Shown here: positions 55,450 to 64,000 of the stretch, piece by piece
How the letters are laid out: every line of letters begins with the position of its first letter
How positions within the stretch are numbered: position 1 is the first letter of the stretch
Assembly (NCBI GenBank): GCA_034766995.1
Contig: CM068322.1
Location: 9,639,310-9,703,309, forward strand
Origin: Acanthacorydalis orientalis
Taxonomy: Eukaryota > Arthropoda > Insecta > Megaloptera > Corydalidae
Length of the DNA stretch: 64,000 nt
Direction of reading: 5' to 3'
Position numbers and translations under genes: made by a program
Notes under the pieces: model-generated
Told to the model about the DNA's origin: nothing
Seen by the model: only the letters and a program-made list of their open reading frames with translations
The model's database searches: none

Positions 55450-56071
55450 GTGTATGTACATAATTGCATTAATATAATATTTTTTCAATATATAAGTTTA
55501 AATATCCGATCAGTATAGAACTATTTCTTGGCTGCGAACATGTTGAAAGTTATTAACCGGAAATGAACGAACAAAATCATGTGCAAAAACTTTGAACCAT
55601 ATGGCAGACGGTGTGAAAAAGTGTTTGAAGTTCAACTGCTGTACGTCTGTAGACGGTATATTTTTTGCTTCGAACTTCGAAAGAAGTAAGCATTTTCTTG
55701 TCAGAAATAGTCAAGTTTCGCTTACACCATTCTTTGATAAGCAGCAAACAGAAAGTTGAATGAATATATGTTCTCATGTGTCAGGACGCTTATTTGTAGT
55801 ATAAAAACAATAAATAATACTTAACACATGCTTCTAAGCACGAAGTTGAATAAGTAATTTTAACTTGAAAACTAATTATTTATTAATATGATAGGGTAGT
55901 GGAATTTTGAGTGAAGAATTGATTTTTAAAAATAAATACAGAACTGTAATGTATATTCTGATCGATTATAATGGACCTTAACATTTTTTTGATAATCAAT
56001 TTGTCTTATTGTATGATTAAAACAAATATTTCTTAAATTTTGTTTCACATTTGTTTTTTTTTATATTCATG

Positions 56072-56076
<5 letters not shown>
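55450..56076. other. spacer with a more complex patch
   Basis: 55510-55790 is less AT-rich (GACGGTGTGAAAAAGTGTTT, GTACGTCTGTAGACGG), with a 66-codon minus frame (55577-55777) that I cannot match to anything. It follows the truncated mariner and could be its diverged 3' part, but no mariner motif is readable. Confidence 0.3.
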
Positions 56077-56077
<1 letters not shown>

Positions 56078-56113
<36 letters not shown>

Positions 56114-56291
56114 AACATATATATATATATATATATATAAACATGTATATATATATATAAACATATATATATATATATATATATAAACATATATATATAT
56201 ATATAAACATATATATATATATATATATATATAAACATATATATATATATATATAAATATATATTTATATATATGTATATATATATATATG
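56078..56291. repeat. (TA)nAAACA compound array, about 210 bp
   Basis: TA runs separated by AAACA in a ladder of seven or more units. Both long frames on the minus strand are repeat translation. Confidence 0.92.
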
Positions 56292-56527
56292 GTTTCTGAT
56301 TTACGTCTCTGAAACATATTTCAATTTTTCATTATGCCAATATAGTTTTTATAAAATAATATTTGATTTATATCTAGATTGATCTAAAACTAGGTTGGTA
56401 ACACATAGATTGGCTGGAGAAACTTATATTTATTTACTTTAATGAGTTCCAAAATTAAAAATTATTTATATGTTTTTACAAACCATGGTGTAATCATCCT
56501 TAAACTGGATGTAATTATTTAAATTAA

Positions 56528-56580
56528 AATATTTGAACATGTGGACAGTCCCATTTTAAATACTGATTGTCCCATATTTT
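56528..56580 (+). mobile_element. possible end of a 'TTTGCCATACG' hAT relative
   Basis: GGACAGTCCCATTTTAAATA and TGATTGTCCCATATTTTTG repeat the GTCCCRTATT subterminal motif of that hAT group (compare 11030-11090). No transposase recognised nearby. Confidence 0.3.
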
Positions 56581-56581
56581 T

Positions 56582-57056
56582 GTTAAATAAGTTCAATTTG
56601 ACAGACTGGTTAATTATTGTACATTTCAGAGAACAAAGAAAAAATATTTTTCAAAGCAAAATCAGTAGGCAGACTATATATCAATTTACTTGTACGGTTA
56701 TCATTGGACGAGTGAATGAAAATGTTCTTTTATACTGTTTTCAATCCATTATAAGATTATTCAAATACTGTTCATTCGATATTAATGGAGCTTTGATGTA
56801 AAAAAATCAAAGGAAAATATAAATTTTGTTCTTTATTGAAAAAAGAGTCGGAATAAAAAGAATATTTAAAAAGTAACATCATTTTTTACCAATAAATATT
56901 TTATACAAGATATATAAGATAAAATAAAATTGATTTGTCTTGGAAATAAGTATATGTATGATCGCTTTAACTAAAATTGAAATTAAAATTATTTGAAATT
57001 TTTATAATAATAATTTTTTTATAAATAATATTTTAAGTAAAACTAATAAATTAGTG

Positions 57057-57057
<1 letters not shown>
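56582..57057. other. AT-rich spacer
   Basis: An 86-codon + frame (56541-56801) overlaps the hAT-like end; no domain recognised. Confidence 0.3.

Positions 57058-57058
<1 letters not shown>

Positions 57059-57100
<42 letters not shown>
57059..57100. repeat. (TA)n microsatellite
   Basis: About 20 TA units. Confidence 0.95.
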
Positions 57101-57106
<6 letters not shown>

Positions 57107-57337
57107 ACTATTAACCAAATTAAATTTTAAATAGAAACTTATTTTAAGTAAATACCATCAAACATTCTGGTGATTTGAATTACTTTCGTTGTTTTTGTCT
57201 TAATTTAATTAAAAGTGTCTTCTGCAACAAAGAAAAAACATATATTATAAAATATATATATCTTTTTTAAAAAAAAATGTTCACAAAATATATTTTATAA
57301 CACAGATGTGATTAATTAATTGTTTTGTTTGAACTAA

Positions 57338-57371
57338 TTTCATTCAAGTATTGTAAAATTCTTGAATGAAA
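57338..57371. repeat. hairpin with a perfect 11-bp stem
   Basis: TTTCATTCAAG (57338-57348) and CTTGAATGAAA (57361-57371) are exact reverse complements around a 12-nt loop. Confidence 0.6.
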
Positions 57372-57374
57372 CAA

Positions 57375-58335
57375 TTGAAATAATTAATGCAAAATGCTTA
57401 ATTAGTTGATCCAAGAATAAAAAAAAATCATTAGGAATAGTATATCACTTCAAATTCAGCATACAGTCCAATTCTCAAGTATTTAATAGTGGGGAAAAAT
57501 TATAATTCAATAAAATAAATTGACATTAATTACTGTTGAAGTAGCTGGTAGGACTATTAACAACAGAAGCGTTGTTTGTTCAACTCTAGAACCCCATTAT
57601 TAACTTTGACAGTTCTAAAGCGGGAAAATTATAAGACCCAGACATATTTCCCCTGCAATTTAAATGATTTTTGACTTATTTAGAAGTCTCGTCAAATTTA
57701 ATTTGAAAAACATCGAATGTATTTATTAATTTCGCACAGTTATTAATATTGGATATTTATAAACTAAATTTTTAATTGTCCTTTTTTTAGAAAATTTAAT
57801 ATATATATAAATATATATATATGTGTGTGTGTGTGTGTGCATAAGTTAAATTGTGATAAGAATTTCAAAATAATATGTTCATATTTCATTTTATTTTTTA
57901 TGAAGCTTAAAAATACTTTATATCATTTTCAGAAAATTTGGATTCTTTGTTTCATAATATACATATAATAAATTTTAAATTTCCTTAAAACAATATATTC
58001 ATATTAAACAGTAAATATTTGGCATTTATTTTGTTTTGTTTTAAACTTTTTTTCTATCAGATGAATTTATAATCACTGATGAGAATTATAGTATATGTCA
58101 TAAATTGTAGAGATAAAAAGGAATTAGAATAAATCAAACTTAAGATATTAAAATATGTTGACAATTCAGAATAATGAAGTTATAATTTTTGAGTACAGGG
58201 AGTGTGTTCATTTTCGAAACAATTGAAGTTTTTTTATTTTTCATTTTCTTATTTCTATTGTATTAATTAATATATTTAATTAACGACACAAGTTGTTCTT
58301 TTACATATTGTCATATAAAATTTATCTTTTAGAAC
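57375..58335. other. AT-rich spacer
   Basis: 57540-57660 is a little richer in GC (TCAACTCTAGAACCCCATTA); (TA)n(TG)n at 57801-57840. No gene. Confidence 0.4.
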
Positions 58336-58339
58336 ATTA

Positions 58340-58990
58340 TTGTCAAACTCATATAAGAACTCATAAATTCAGTTTGAGATCTGCCGGCCGCAGACAAAAA
58401 AAAGTTACTCAAAAAAAATTTTCTGAGCGAAATTATAGTCTTTTATTACATTCGAAAATAACATTTAAAATTAATATTTATTTTTTTTAATGAATTTATA
58501 AAAATTAAAAAAATACGATAAATTTAGGTAATGTTATCCAATGTTACAACAATATTTCTAATTAGAAAAATTAAAAAAAATGATATTTTTTACTAGAAAC
58601 TTGACATTTTTGGCAGAAACTATTAATGTCTGGTGTAATTTTTTGTGATCATGATATTTTTATTATAGATGTTAAATGTTCATTTGTTAATCTTAACTTG
58701 TGTGAAATATTATTAGTTTTCAAAAGAGAAAATAATTGTTCACAAAGGTATGCACTACCAAACATTGCCAAGATACTTGCTGCAAATATACGCATTTCAA
58801 TAAAATGTTCTAGAAAGTACAAAAAAAATCTAGATTACCAATTTCATTATACTTTTCTTGAAACACCGTGTTACACTGAATGTCAAACAATTCTATTTGG
58901 ATGTCACTTTTTATTATTATCTTATTATTTGAATAAAACCAACTTCAAGCTTTGGTGCGGTCCACGTGTTTATCTCCACTGTTTTAGAAT
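58340..58990 (-). mobile_element. hAT remnant, sister of the 47-kb copy
   Basis: Minus-strand transposase relic at 58622-58930, then near 58375-58395 a GC-rich TGTCTGCGGCCGGCAGATCT typical of the subterminal region of this hAT group, about 240 bp after the stop. Terminal CAG not preserved. Confidence 0.65.
58622..58930 (-). pseudogene. hAT transposase C-terminal region (hATC)
   Basis: The minus strand reads IQIELFDIQCNTVFQEKYNE, IGNLDFFCTF, and in the neighbouring frame FIEMRIFAASILAMFGSAYL, CEQLFSLLKTNNISHKLRLT, NEHLTSIIKIS-stop, ITPDIN. This matches the hAT dimerisation domain (FGSTYxCEQxFS, LTxEHL, TPDI) and the copy at 47200-47580. The 124-codon open frame on the + strand (58626-59000) is its antisense shadow, not a gene. 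Confidence 0.83.
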
Positions 58991-59213
58991 ATATAGATGA
59001 TGTGCTATTTCTTTCGGTGCATACATTTTTTAATCTCATTTATTTAAACTCAAAACCACTGTTAAAATATTTCTTCTAAGATCAATTTTGTATTTTGAAA
59101 TTGATCATTCATCAAATTAATTTTGTGAAAAAGTTGCTGAAAATGGCGTATATCTAAATTTATCATTGAAAAATTACAAATAATATTAACATCTTTGGTA
59201 AATGAGGCAGTTT

Positions 59214-59214
59214 A

Positions 59215-59294
<80 letters not shown>

Positions 59295-59335
59295 ATATAT
59301 ATACATATGTACATTTATATATATATATATGGTAT
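59214..59335. repeat. (TA)n microsatellite, about 70 bp plus TG/TA tail
   Basis: Pure TA run to about 59286, then TGTGTGTATATATATACATA and a second short TA run. Confidence 0.95.
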
Positions 59336-59394
59336 GTATGTATTACTCTAGGAATAAATTATTGTAGTGATATAATGATATTTTTTTAAAAAAA

Positions 59395-60500
59395 GAGCAG
59401 TTAATAAAACTTCAATTAATCAATTATTAAATAATAGATAATTATCGAAAACTGATATTCAATAGTGATTTCAAGAACTTATTAGCTATTAAAAAAACTT
59501 GCATTGTTGTTTTAATTACTCTTATTTTACAGATCTAACAGATTTTTATAATATTTCAATCAATTCTACATGCACATTATTCATTCTTGATATAACCTTA
59601 TATTAAAAAAAAAACAATAGCATTAATCGAGACTTGCGATGCCGGAGACATGGTTCACTCTTATGCATCTACTATGTTGGAAAATTTCTACTTAAGTATC
59701 TACTTGTTGGAAGATTTCAAATTTGAAGCTTTTAAGATAATATTATAAAACTAAGTGGAACTCCAACATATTGAAAATAATATCTTCATTTTTAAGTACG
59801 TCGAGTAATACAAAATAGAAATTTTGCATCATGTCAAGTTAAATGTTACCATTAATTGAATATTCTGAAAAAAAAATCCATGAGACTCTCTTCTATTAAA
59901 CTATACCAAATAGTCACTTTTTGTCTATTATCAAAAATTATATATTTAATAATTTTACGAATTTAAGAATACTAATGAAAAAATATTTAATAAAATAGTT
60001 ATTACATTATTTTAAATGTAAAATTTTTAAGGAAAAAAATGCCGAGGAAAAATTGGAGAGAATCGTTGATTTTTAAAAATCTACCATTTGACTTATATAT
60101 GTGATTGTATAAAAAATATTCCGTATGTAGAAAAAATCTGCTAAAAATTATTTAACAAACGAATTCGAGAACAAAAAAAAGCAGTAAAGATGAATCTACG
60201 GAATTACATATTATCGGAAACCAACTATATGTTAAATGTTTGTAGAGTAACCAATAACCCACATATATTGACTTTTATCGAAGTTTAGTAACAAAAACTA
60301 TTCGAGTTTTAGACCATTAAAAAGGAAACTTAATTCTGTAACTGTTTTATTTTGTAATATCATCAATATTTGTTTTTTTAATTATTTTTCAATAACGTTA
60401 TACAATAATGTTACTACTTAATAATTTACAAACTTCTAAAAGTTGTATTTATTTTTATTTCAGTTGAAATTTGAAGTTGAAAATACGAATAAACATTTTT
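59395..60500. other. AT-rich spacer
   Basis: 59625-59690 is slightly more complex (GAGACTTGCGATGCCGGAGA); nothing assigned. Confidence 0.4.
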
Positions 60501-60502
60501 CC

Positions 60503-60554
60503 GTATATATATATATAATCTATAAATATACATACATATTTACAGATATATACG

Positions 60555-60595
<41 letters not shown>

Positions 60596-60628
60596 ATATA
60601 TATATATGAATGCAAATATATATGTATA
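60503..60628. repeat. (TA)n microsatellites
   Basis: Short TA run, unique spacer, then TA runs of about 32 and 26 bp split by TTTA. Confidence 0.93.
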
Positions 60629-60629
60629 A

Positions 60630-61100
60630 CATGTGCTTCTTTTTGTTTTTTCCGTAACGCAGTACTTAAGCATTTCTTAAGCTGAATAAGATGAAGGTTT
60701 GTGCATACAAAAAAAACATCCATCTGCATTAAAATTTAAGTTAAATTTTATTTATTTGTGTGCGTTTAATAACACAAATCAAAATATAACGACAATAATT
60801 TGCTTGTACAATATATTTTTACGAATTTTTGTATGGTTAAAATCTATATGTAATATTATGTCAAAAACGATTGATGTAATATCATATAACAGTGAAAGAA
60901 AAAATGATTAAAAATTATAAATTGAAAAATGTAAATCACCTCAAATAGCTAAATTATTAACTTAATTGTGTGTGCAATAAATATGTTCCGTTTTAATTAG
61001 AAATATTTTGTTCTTTATATCGATTGTTAAACATCAGATAAGAATAAGTAAAACTTAAATTGATTGTAAAATTATCTTCTTTTACTCATATCGATTACTG
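60630..61100. other. AT-rich spacer
   Basis: A 70-codon + frame at 60699-60911 is not recognisable. Nothing else. Confidence 0.4.
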
Positions 61101-61102
61101 TA

Positions 61103-61188
61103 CTCACATACACACAAACACATACGTACATGCACCCATGTACACACACACATACACACGTACACACACACACACGTACACACCCATG

Positions 61189-61251
<63 letters not shown>
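61103..61251. repeat. (CA)n with CACGTACA variants, then (TA)n
   Basis: About 100 bp of CA-type units with ACGTACA and ACCCATG interruptions, followed by about 23 TA units. Confidence 0.95.
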
Positions 61252-61252
<1 letters not shown>

Positions 61253-61569
61253 TATGAACAATTTATTTAAAAGCATTTTATTTAATTAATTAAATGTATT
61301 TTTATAACTACTTTTACAAATCATATATGTATATAGCGACTGAAAATATAATAAATAGTATAAGCTTCACACATTTGCACGCGTGTATATATCATGGCAG
61401 ATTTATTGTGCGACTCACATGGGATTTTTCCAATGTCTTTAACAATTCTGAGTGTAGAATAAAAAGGTGTAAAATATTGACAGAGCGGAGCGAATATACA
61501 TAAACATGCATTTGTATATATTGAAACGTGTATATAATACTGTAACACCGTGTACTGCTTATTTTATAC

Positions 61570-61572
<3 letters not shown>

Positions 61573-61642
<70 letters not shown>
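61573..61642. repeat. (TA)n microsatellite
   Basis: About 33 TA units. Confidence 0.95.
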
Positions 61643-61644
<2 letters not shown>

Positions 61645-61659
61645 GTGTATGTATATTCT

Positions 61660-62045
61660 AGAGCTTAAATTGATTTTGAAATTCGTATGTTTCAAACAAA
61701 TTCCGGTTGCAAAGAAAGAGGGTTCGTTGCCACTGTATGTTTATGAATGTGACGTTGTTAGAAAACACGTCCGTGTTTATTCTCGATTTTTATTTATTAT
61801 TGGAGTTGTAACGAAGACATGAATATTTATGTTGTTTTTGTTGAGTTATTTGTGACCGAGTTCGAACAAAATATCTTTTTGTCGCATTAATTCAAATGTA
61901 GAATAAACTTTTTGCACAGTCTATATGGTGTTCATCGATTTTATACGAAAGTATGTTACGCTAAATACGTGTAAAGTAATTGCTTTCATAAATTTGTCTC
62001 TACTACGCTATATGTAATTGTACGTTAACGATGAATGTATAGATG
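61660..62045. other. higher-complexity island
   Basis: Non-repetitive sequence with several CpG, including AATTCCGGTTGCAAAGAAAG, GTTAGAAAACACGTCCGTGT and AGTTATTTGTGACCGAGTTC. A + frame is open from the TA array to 61822 (IPVAKKEGSLPLYVYECDVV in part), which could be coding, but there is no ATG outside the repeat and no clear splice site. Regulatory or exonic nature unresolved. Confidence 0.25.
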
Positions 62046-62059
62046 TATTATGTACTAGT

Positions 62060-63290
62060 TTTATATATATATATACAAAATGTATCTTTAAAACCTCAGT
62101 TTCATTGTAATAATGATTTACTTTCCCTCACCTTTTATGATATATTTAATTATTTATTAAATATACATATATATATACATATATCTTAATCATTTGAATT
62201 AAAGTTAATTAATATCTTTTCGTCTTATTAATAAATATGAAGAAAATTTTACTACGTTAATATTTTTTTTTAGTAACAAAGATCATCAGTAAACATTGTG
62301 TAAGACTAATCCATAAGCAGCAATCAATAAATAATCATTATATTTTTCTTCTACTTAAATCAGTGGTTTATGTTATTTATTGAATGATTTAATGACAGTA
62401 TTACTATAACTGTTGATAAATATTAATTTATTAGCTACTTATAATATATAAAGCTAAATTGTTAAGTTTTTTTATGTCAACCAAATTAATCGGGATTATT
62501 TTATTGAAAGTTAATACATTTATTTGGTTAGATGGAAGAAGAATTACGAAATATTTTTAATTCCATATTTAGATTAAGTAAATTATACGCTCAATATGTT
62601 ATATAATTAATTATAAATTCTATAAAAATATAATTATAATTCTATAGAATAACATTTTTCTTAGTTACACTATAATCGAATTTTTCAGTAATAGATTATT
62701 CAGTAATTGATTATTAGCGAATCATTTTCAATTGTTGCAATGCTAAAACCTCATCTTCAGATCGACAAGGTATTCTTTTGAATCAGTCTTCATTATTTGC
62801 CAATGATGAATTGTATATGTTAAATATTAGAGATTATAATTCTTATTTAATATTTTAGCATAGTTACAAATTGCACAGTGATATCTTGAGAGAATAAAAT
62901 TCATTCTAAATTTTTGATCTGGCTGTGGCCATATACTAATAACGAATAATAGATAATACATGTAAGATAGATCAGGTCAAAATTAATTTCTTTTATGTAT
63001 GTCAGAATAGAAAAAAATACATACTTGAGTACTTACACTTGAGTGATTGGATATAATTGGTTGTAGTGGAAATCTTTTTGTATTTGTTGTGTTCATACAA
63101 TACTTTATCATAGCATAATTCTTCATTTGTTACAATGATTTTTTTGCAAAAATCATCATATTTTTGATATGGGATAGTTGATTAACATTTCTTAAATGTT
63201 GTAGCAAAATTATAAAGTATAAGTCATGAAGATTAGTATTGGTGAGGAGTTTATTGATAACAGATAGACATTTACTGCATAATGTATACG
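62060..63290. other. AT-rich spacer
   Basis: 62290-62350 (CATAAGCAGCAATCAATAAA) resembles the centre of the 'TTCACAAAT' MITE; otherwise nothing. Confidence 0.35.
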
Positions 63291-63291
63291 A

Positions 63292-63292
<1 letters not shown>

Positions 63293-63329
<37 letters not shown>

Positions 63330-63356
63330 TGTATGTTAATGTAAACTGACATATAT

Positions 63357-63412
<56 letters not shown>
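63293..63412. repeat. (TA)n microsatellites
   Basis: Two TA runs of about 30 and 45 bp around a unique spacer. Confidence 0.95.
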
Positions 63413-63415
<3 letters not shown>

Positions 63416-63821
63416 TAGTTAAGTATTCATAAAACCTTTTTTTAAAAAAAATCTTTTATAATTTGTATTTATAATTTTTTTTCTGATATCGAAATACTGA
63501 CATTAATACTAATCATTTTTACAATAAATGGAATAAAAACACATAACGTAATAAATGAAATATTGATGTTTATTCAAACCTTAAATATTCGTTTTAAAGT
63601 TAAGTGAATTTGTTGATTGATATTTGAGCCATTCATGTACCTCAATAATCATTTAAGAAAGAAAAATATTATGAAACATTTTTCCATTAAAACTGTTACT
63701 AAAAATATAATTATGATTTTATGAAATAATTTTCTAGATAGTAATTTTTACTATAATTCAGTGAAATAGTCATAATGATAAATTTGTTTTTACAAGATTT
63801 TAATACTTGTACTCTTAATGC

Positions 63822-63857
63822 TCTCTTTCTCTCTCTCTCTATATATATATATATATA
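63822..63857. repeat. (CT)n(TA)n microsatellite
   Basis: CT run followed by about nine TA units, immediately before the terminus-like sequence. Confidence 0.93.
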
Positions 63858-64000
63858 CCCATCCCTCAATTTACTTGGGACTTTTTGTACACGAGTTTTT
63901 TTTACGCGGAAAATTATACCTCTATTTACGCTGCACTTGTTATACACGGTATTCATTTACGCGGTCAGATTGATTTCATTTTATTTAATTTTTCATTGTA
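63858..64000. mobile_element. possible pogo/Tigger-type terminal region, cut by the window end
   Basis: CCCTCAATTTACTTGGGACT is followed by TTTTTACGCGGAAAATTATA, CCTCTATTTACGCTGC and CATTTACGCGGTC: three TTTACGCNG repeats 26-31 bp apart. Repeated 'CCTC-ATTTACGCGG' words are a feature of Tigger-type termini, from family knowledge. No transposase is visible because the window ends. Confidence 0.4.

Noticed and set aside
58626..59000. 124-codon open frame on the + strand as a possible gene
   Set aside because: The opposite strand reads as a hAT dimerisation domain; the frame is its antisense shadow.
1..64000. tRNA, rRNA, CRISPR, LTR retrotransposon, mitochondrial or bacterial insertions
   Set aside because: No tRNA B-box in a cloverleaf context, no spaced direct repeats, no LTR pairs or gag/pol motifs, and no bacterial-type operons seen by reading both strands.

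Overview
The window looks like insect nuclear DNA, most likely hymenopteran (a bee or parasitoid wasp). That guess rests on very high A+T by eye, dozens of (TA)n arrays, and a dense set of degraded mariner transposons, including elements with the mellifera-type 'ATTGCGG' terminal motif and paired HTH proteins of the kind common in bees, ants and wasps. I found no bacterial genes, operons, CRISPR arrays, rRNA or tRNA genes, and no complete host protein-coding gene. Most long open frames here are (TA)n arrays translated as YIYI, or frames antisense to transposon relics.

Layout. 0-3.2 kb: a fragment of a Tc1/mariner-related transposase, two mariner pseudogenes of different lineages facing each other, and a mariner-ended element whose interior is not a transposase. 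4.4-5.6 kb: three copies of a MITE with very long inverted ends, one of them holding a 184-bp near-perfect palindrome. 6.0-6.3 kb: a possible tiny secreted-peptide gene (TATA box, signal-peptide-like exon, 37-nt exon with good splice sites). 9.0-11.1 kb: hAT remnants. 15.1-16.5 kb: two mariner relics. 20.6-27.1 kb: three copies of a 560-bp mariner derivative keeping only the DNA-binding domain, plus an RTE LINE 3' end, a PIF/Harbinger N-terminus, a mariner C-terminus and a second copy of the Tc1/mariner-related element seen at position 34. 27.6-28.05 kb: a GC-richer promoter-like island. 33.6-45.8 kb: four more copies of the 560-bp family, a diverged direct duplication (38.1 and 44.35 kb), a full-length dead mariner (40.4-41.6 kb) and two piggyBac-type elements, one inserted at a TTAA inside a 560-bp copy. 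47.0-49.0 kb: a hAT remnant and a pogo/Tigger element. 51.9-55.3 kb: two mariner relics. 58.3-59.0 kb: a second hAT of the 47-kb family. The last 150 bp carry what look like pogo/Tigger-type ends running off the window.

Scattered between these are short, less AT-rich islands (7.4, 12.1, 15.5, 18.0, 27.7, 33.1, 35.1, 37.0, 39.8, 61.8 kb) with homeobox-, forkhead-, Runt- or RFX-like words. They are the best candidates for host cis-regulatory DNA, and would fit a large intron or gene desert next to a regulated gene. That is inference. The most unusual single objects are the 184-bp palindrome, the HTH-only mariner family, the two mini-exon loci and the nested piggyBac/MITE/duplication structure.
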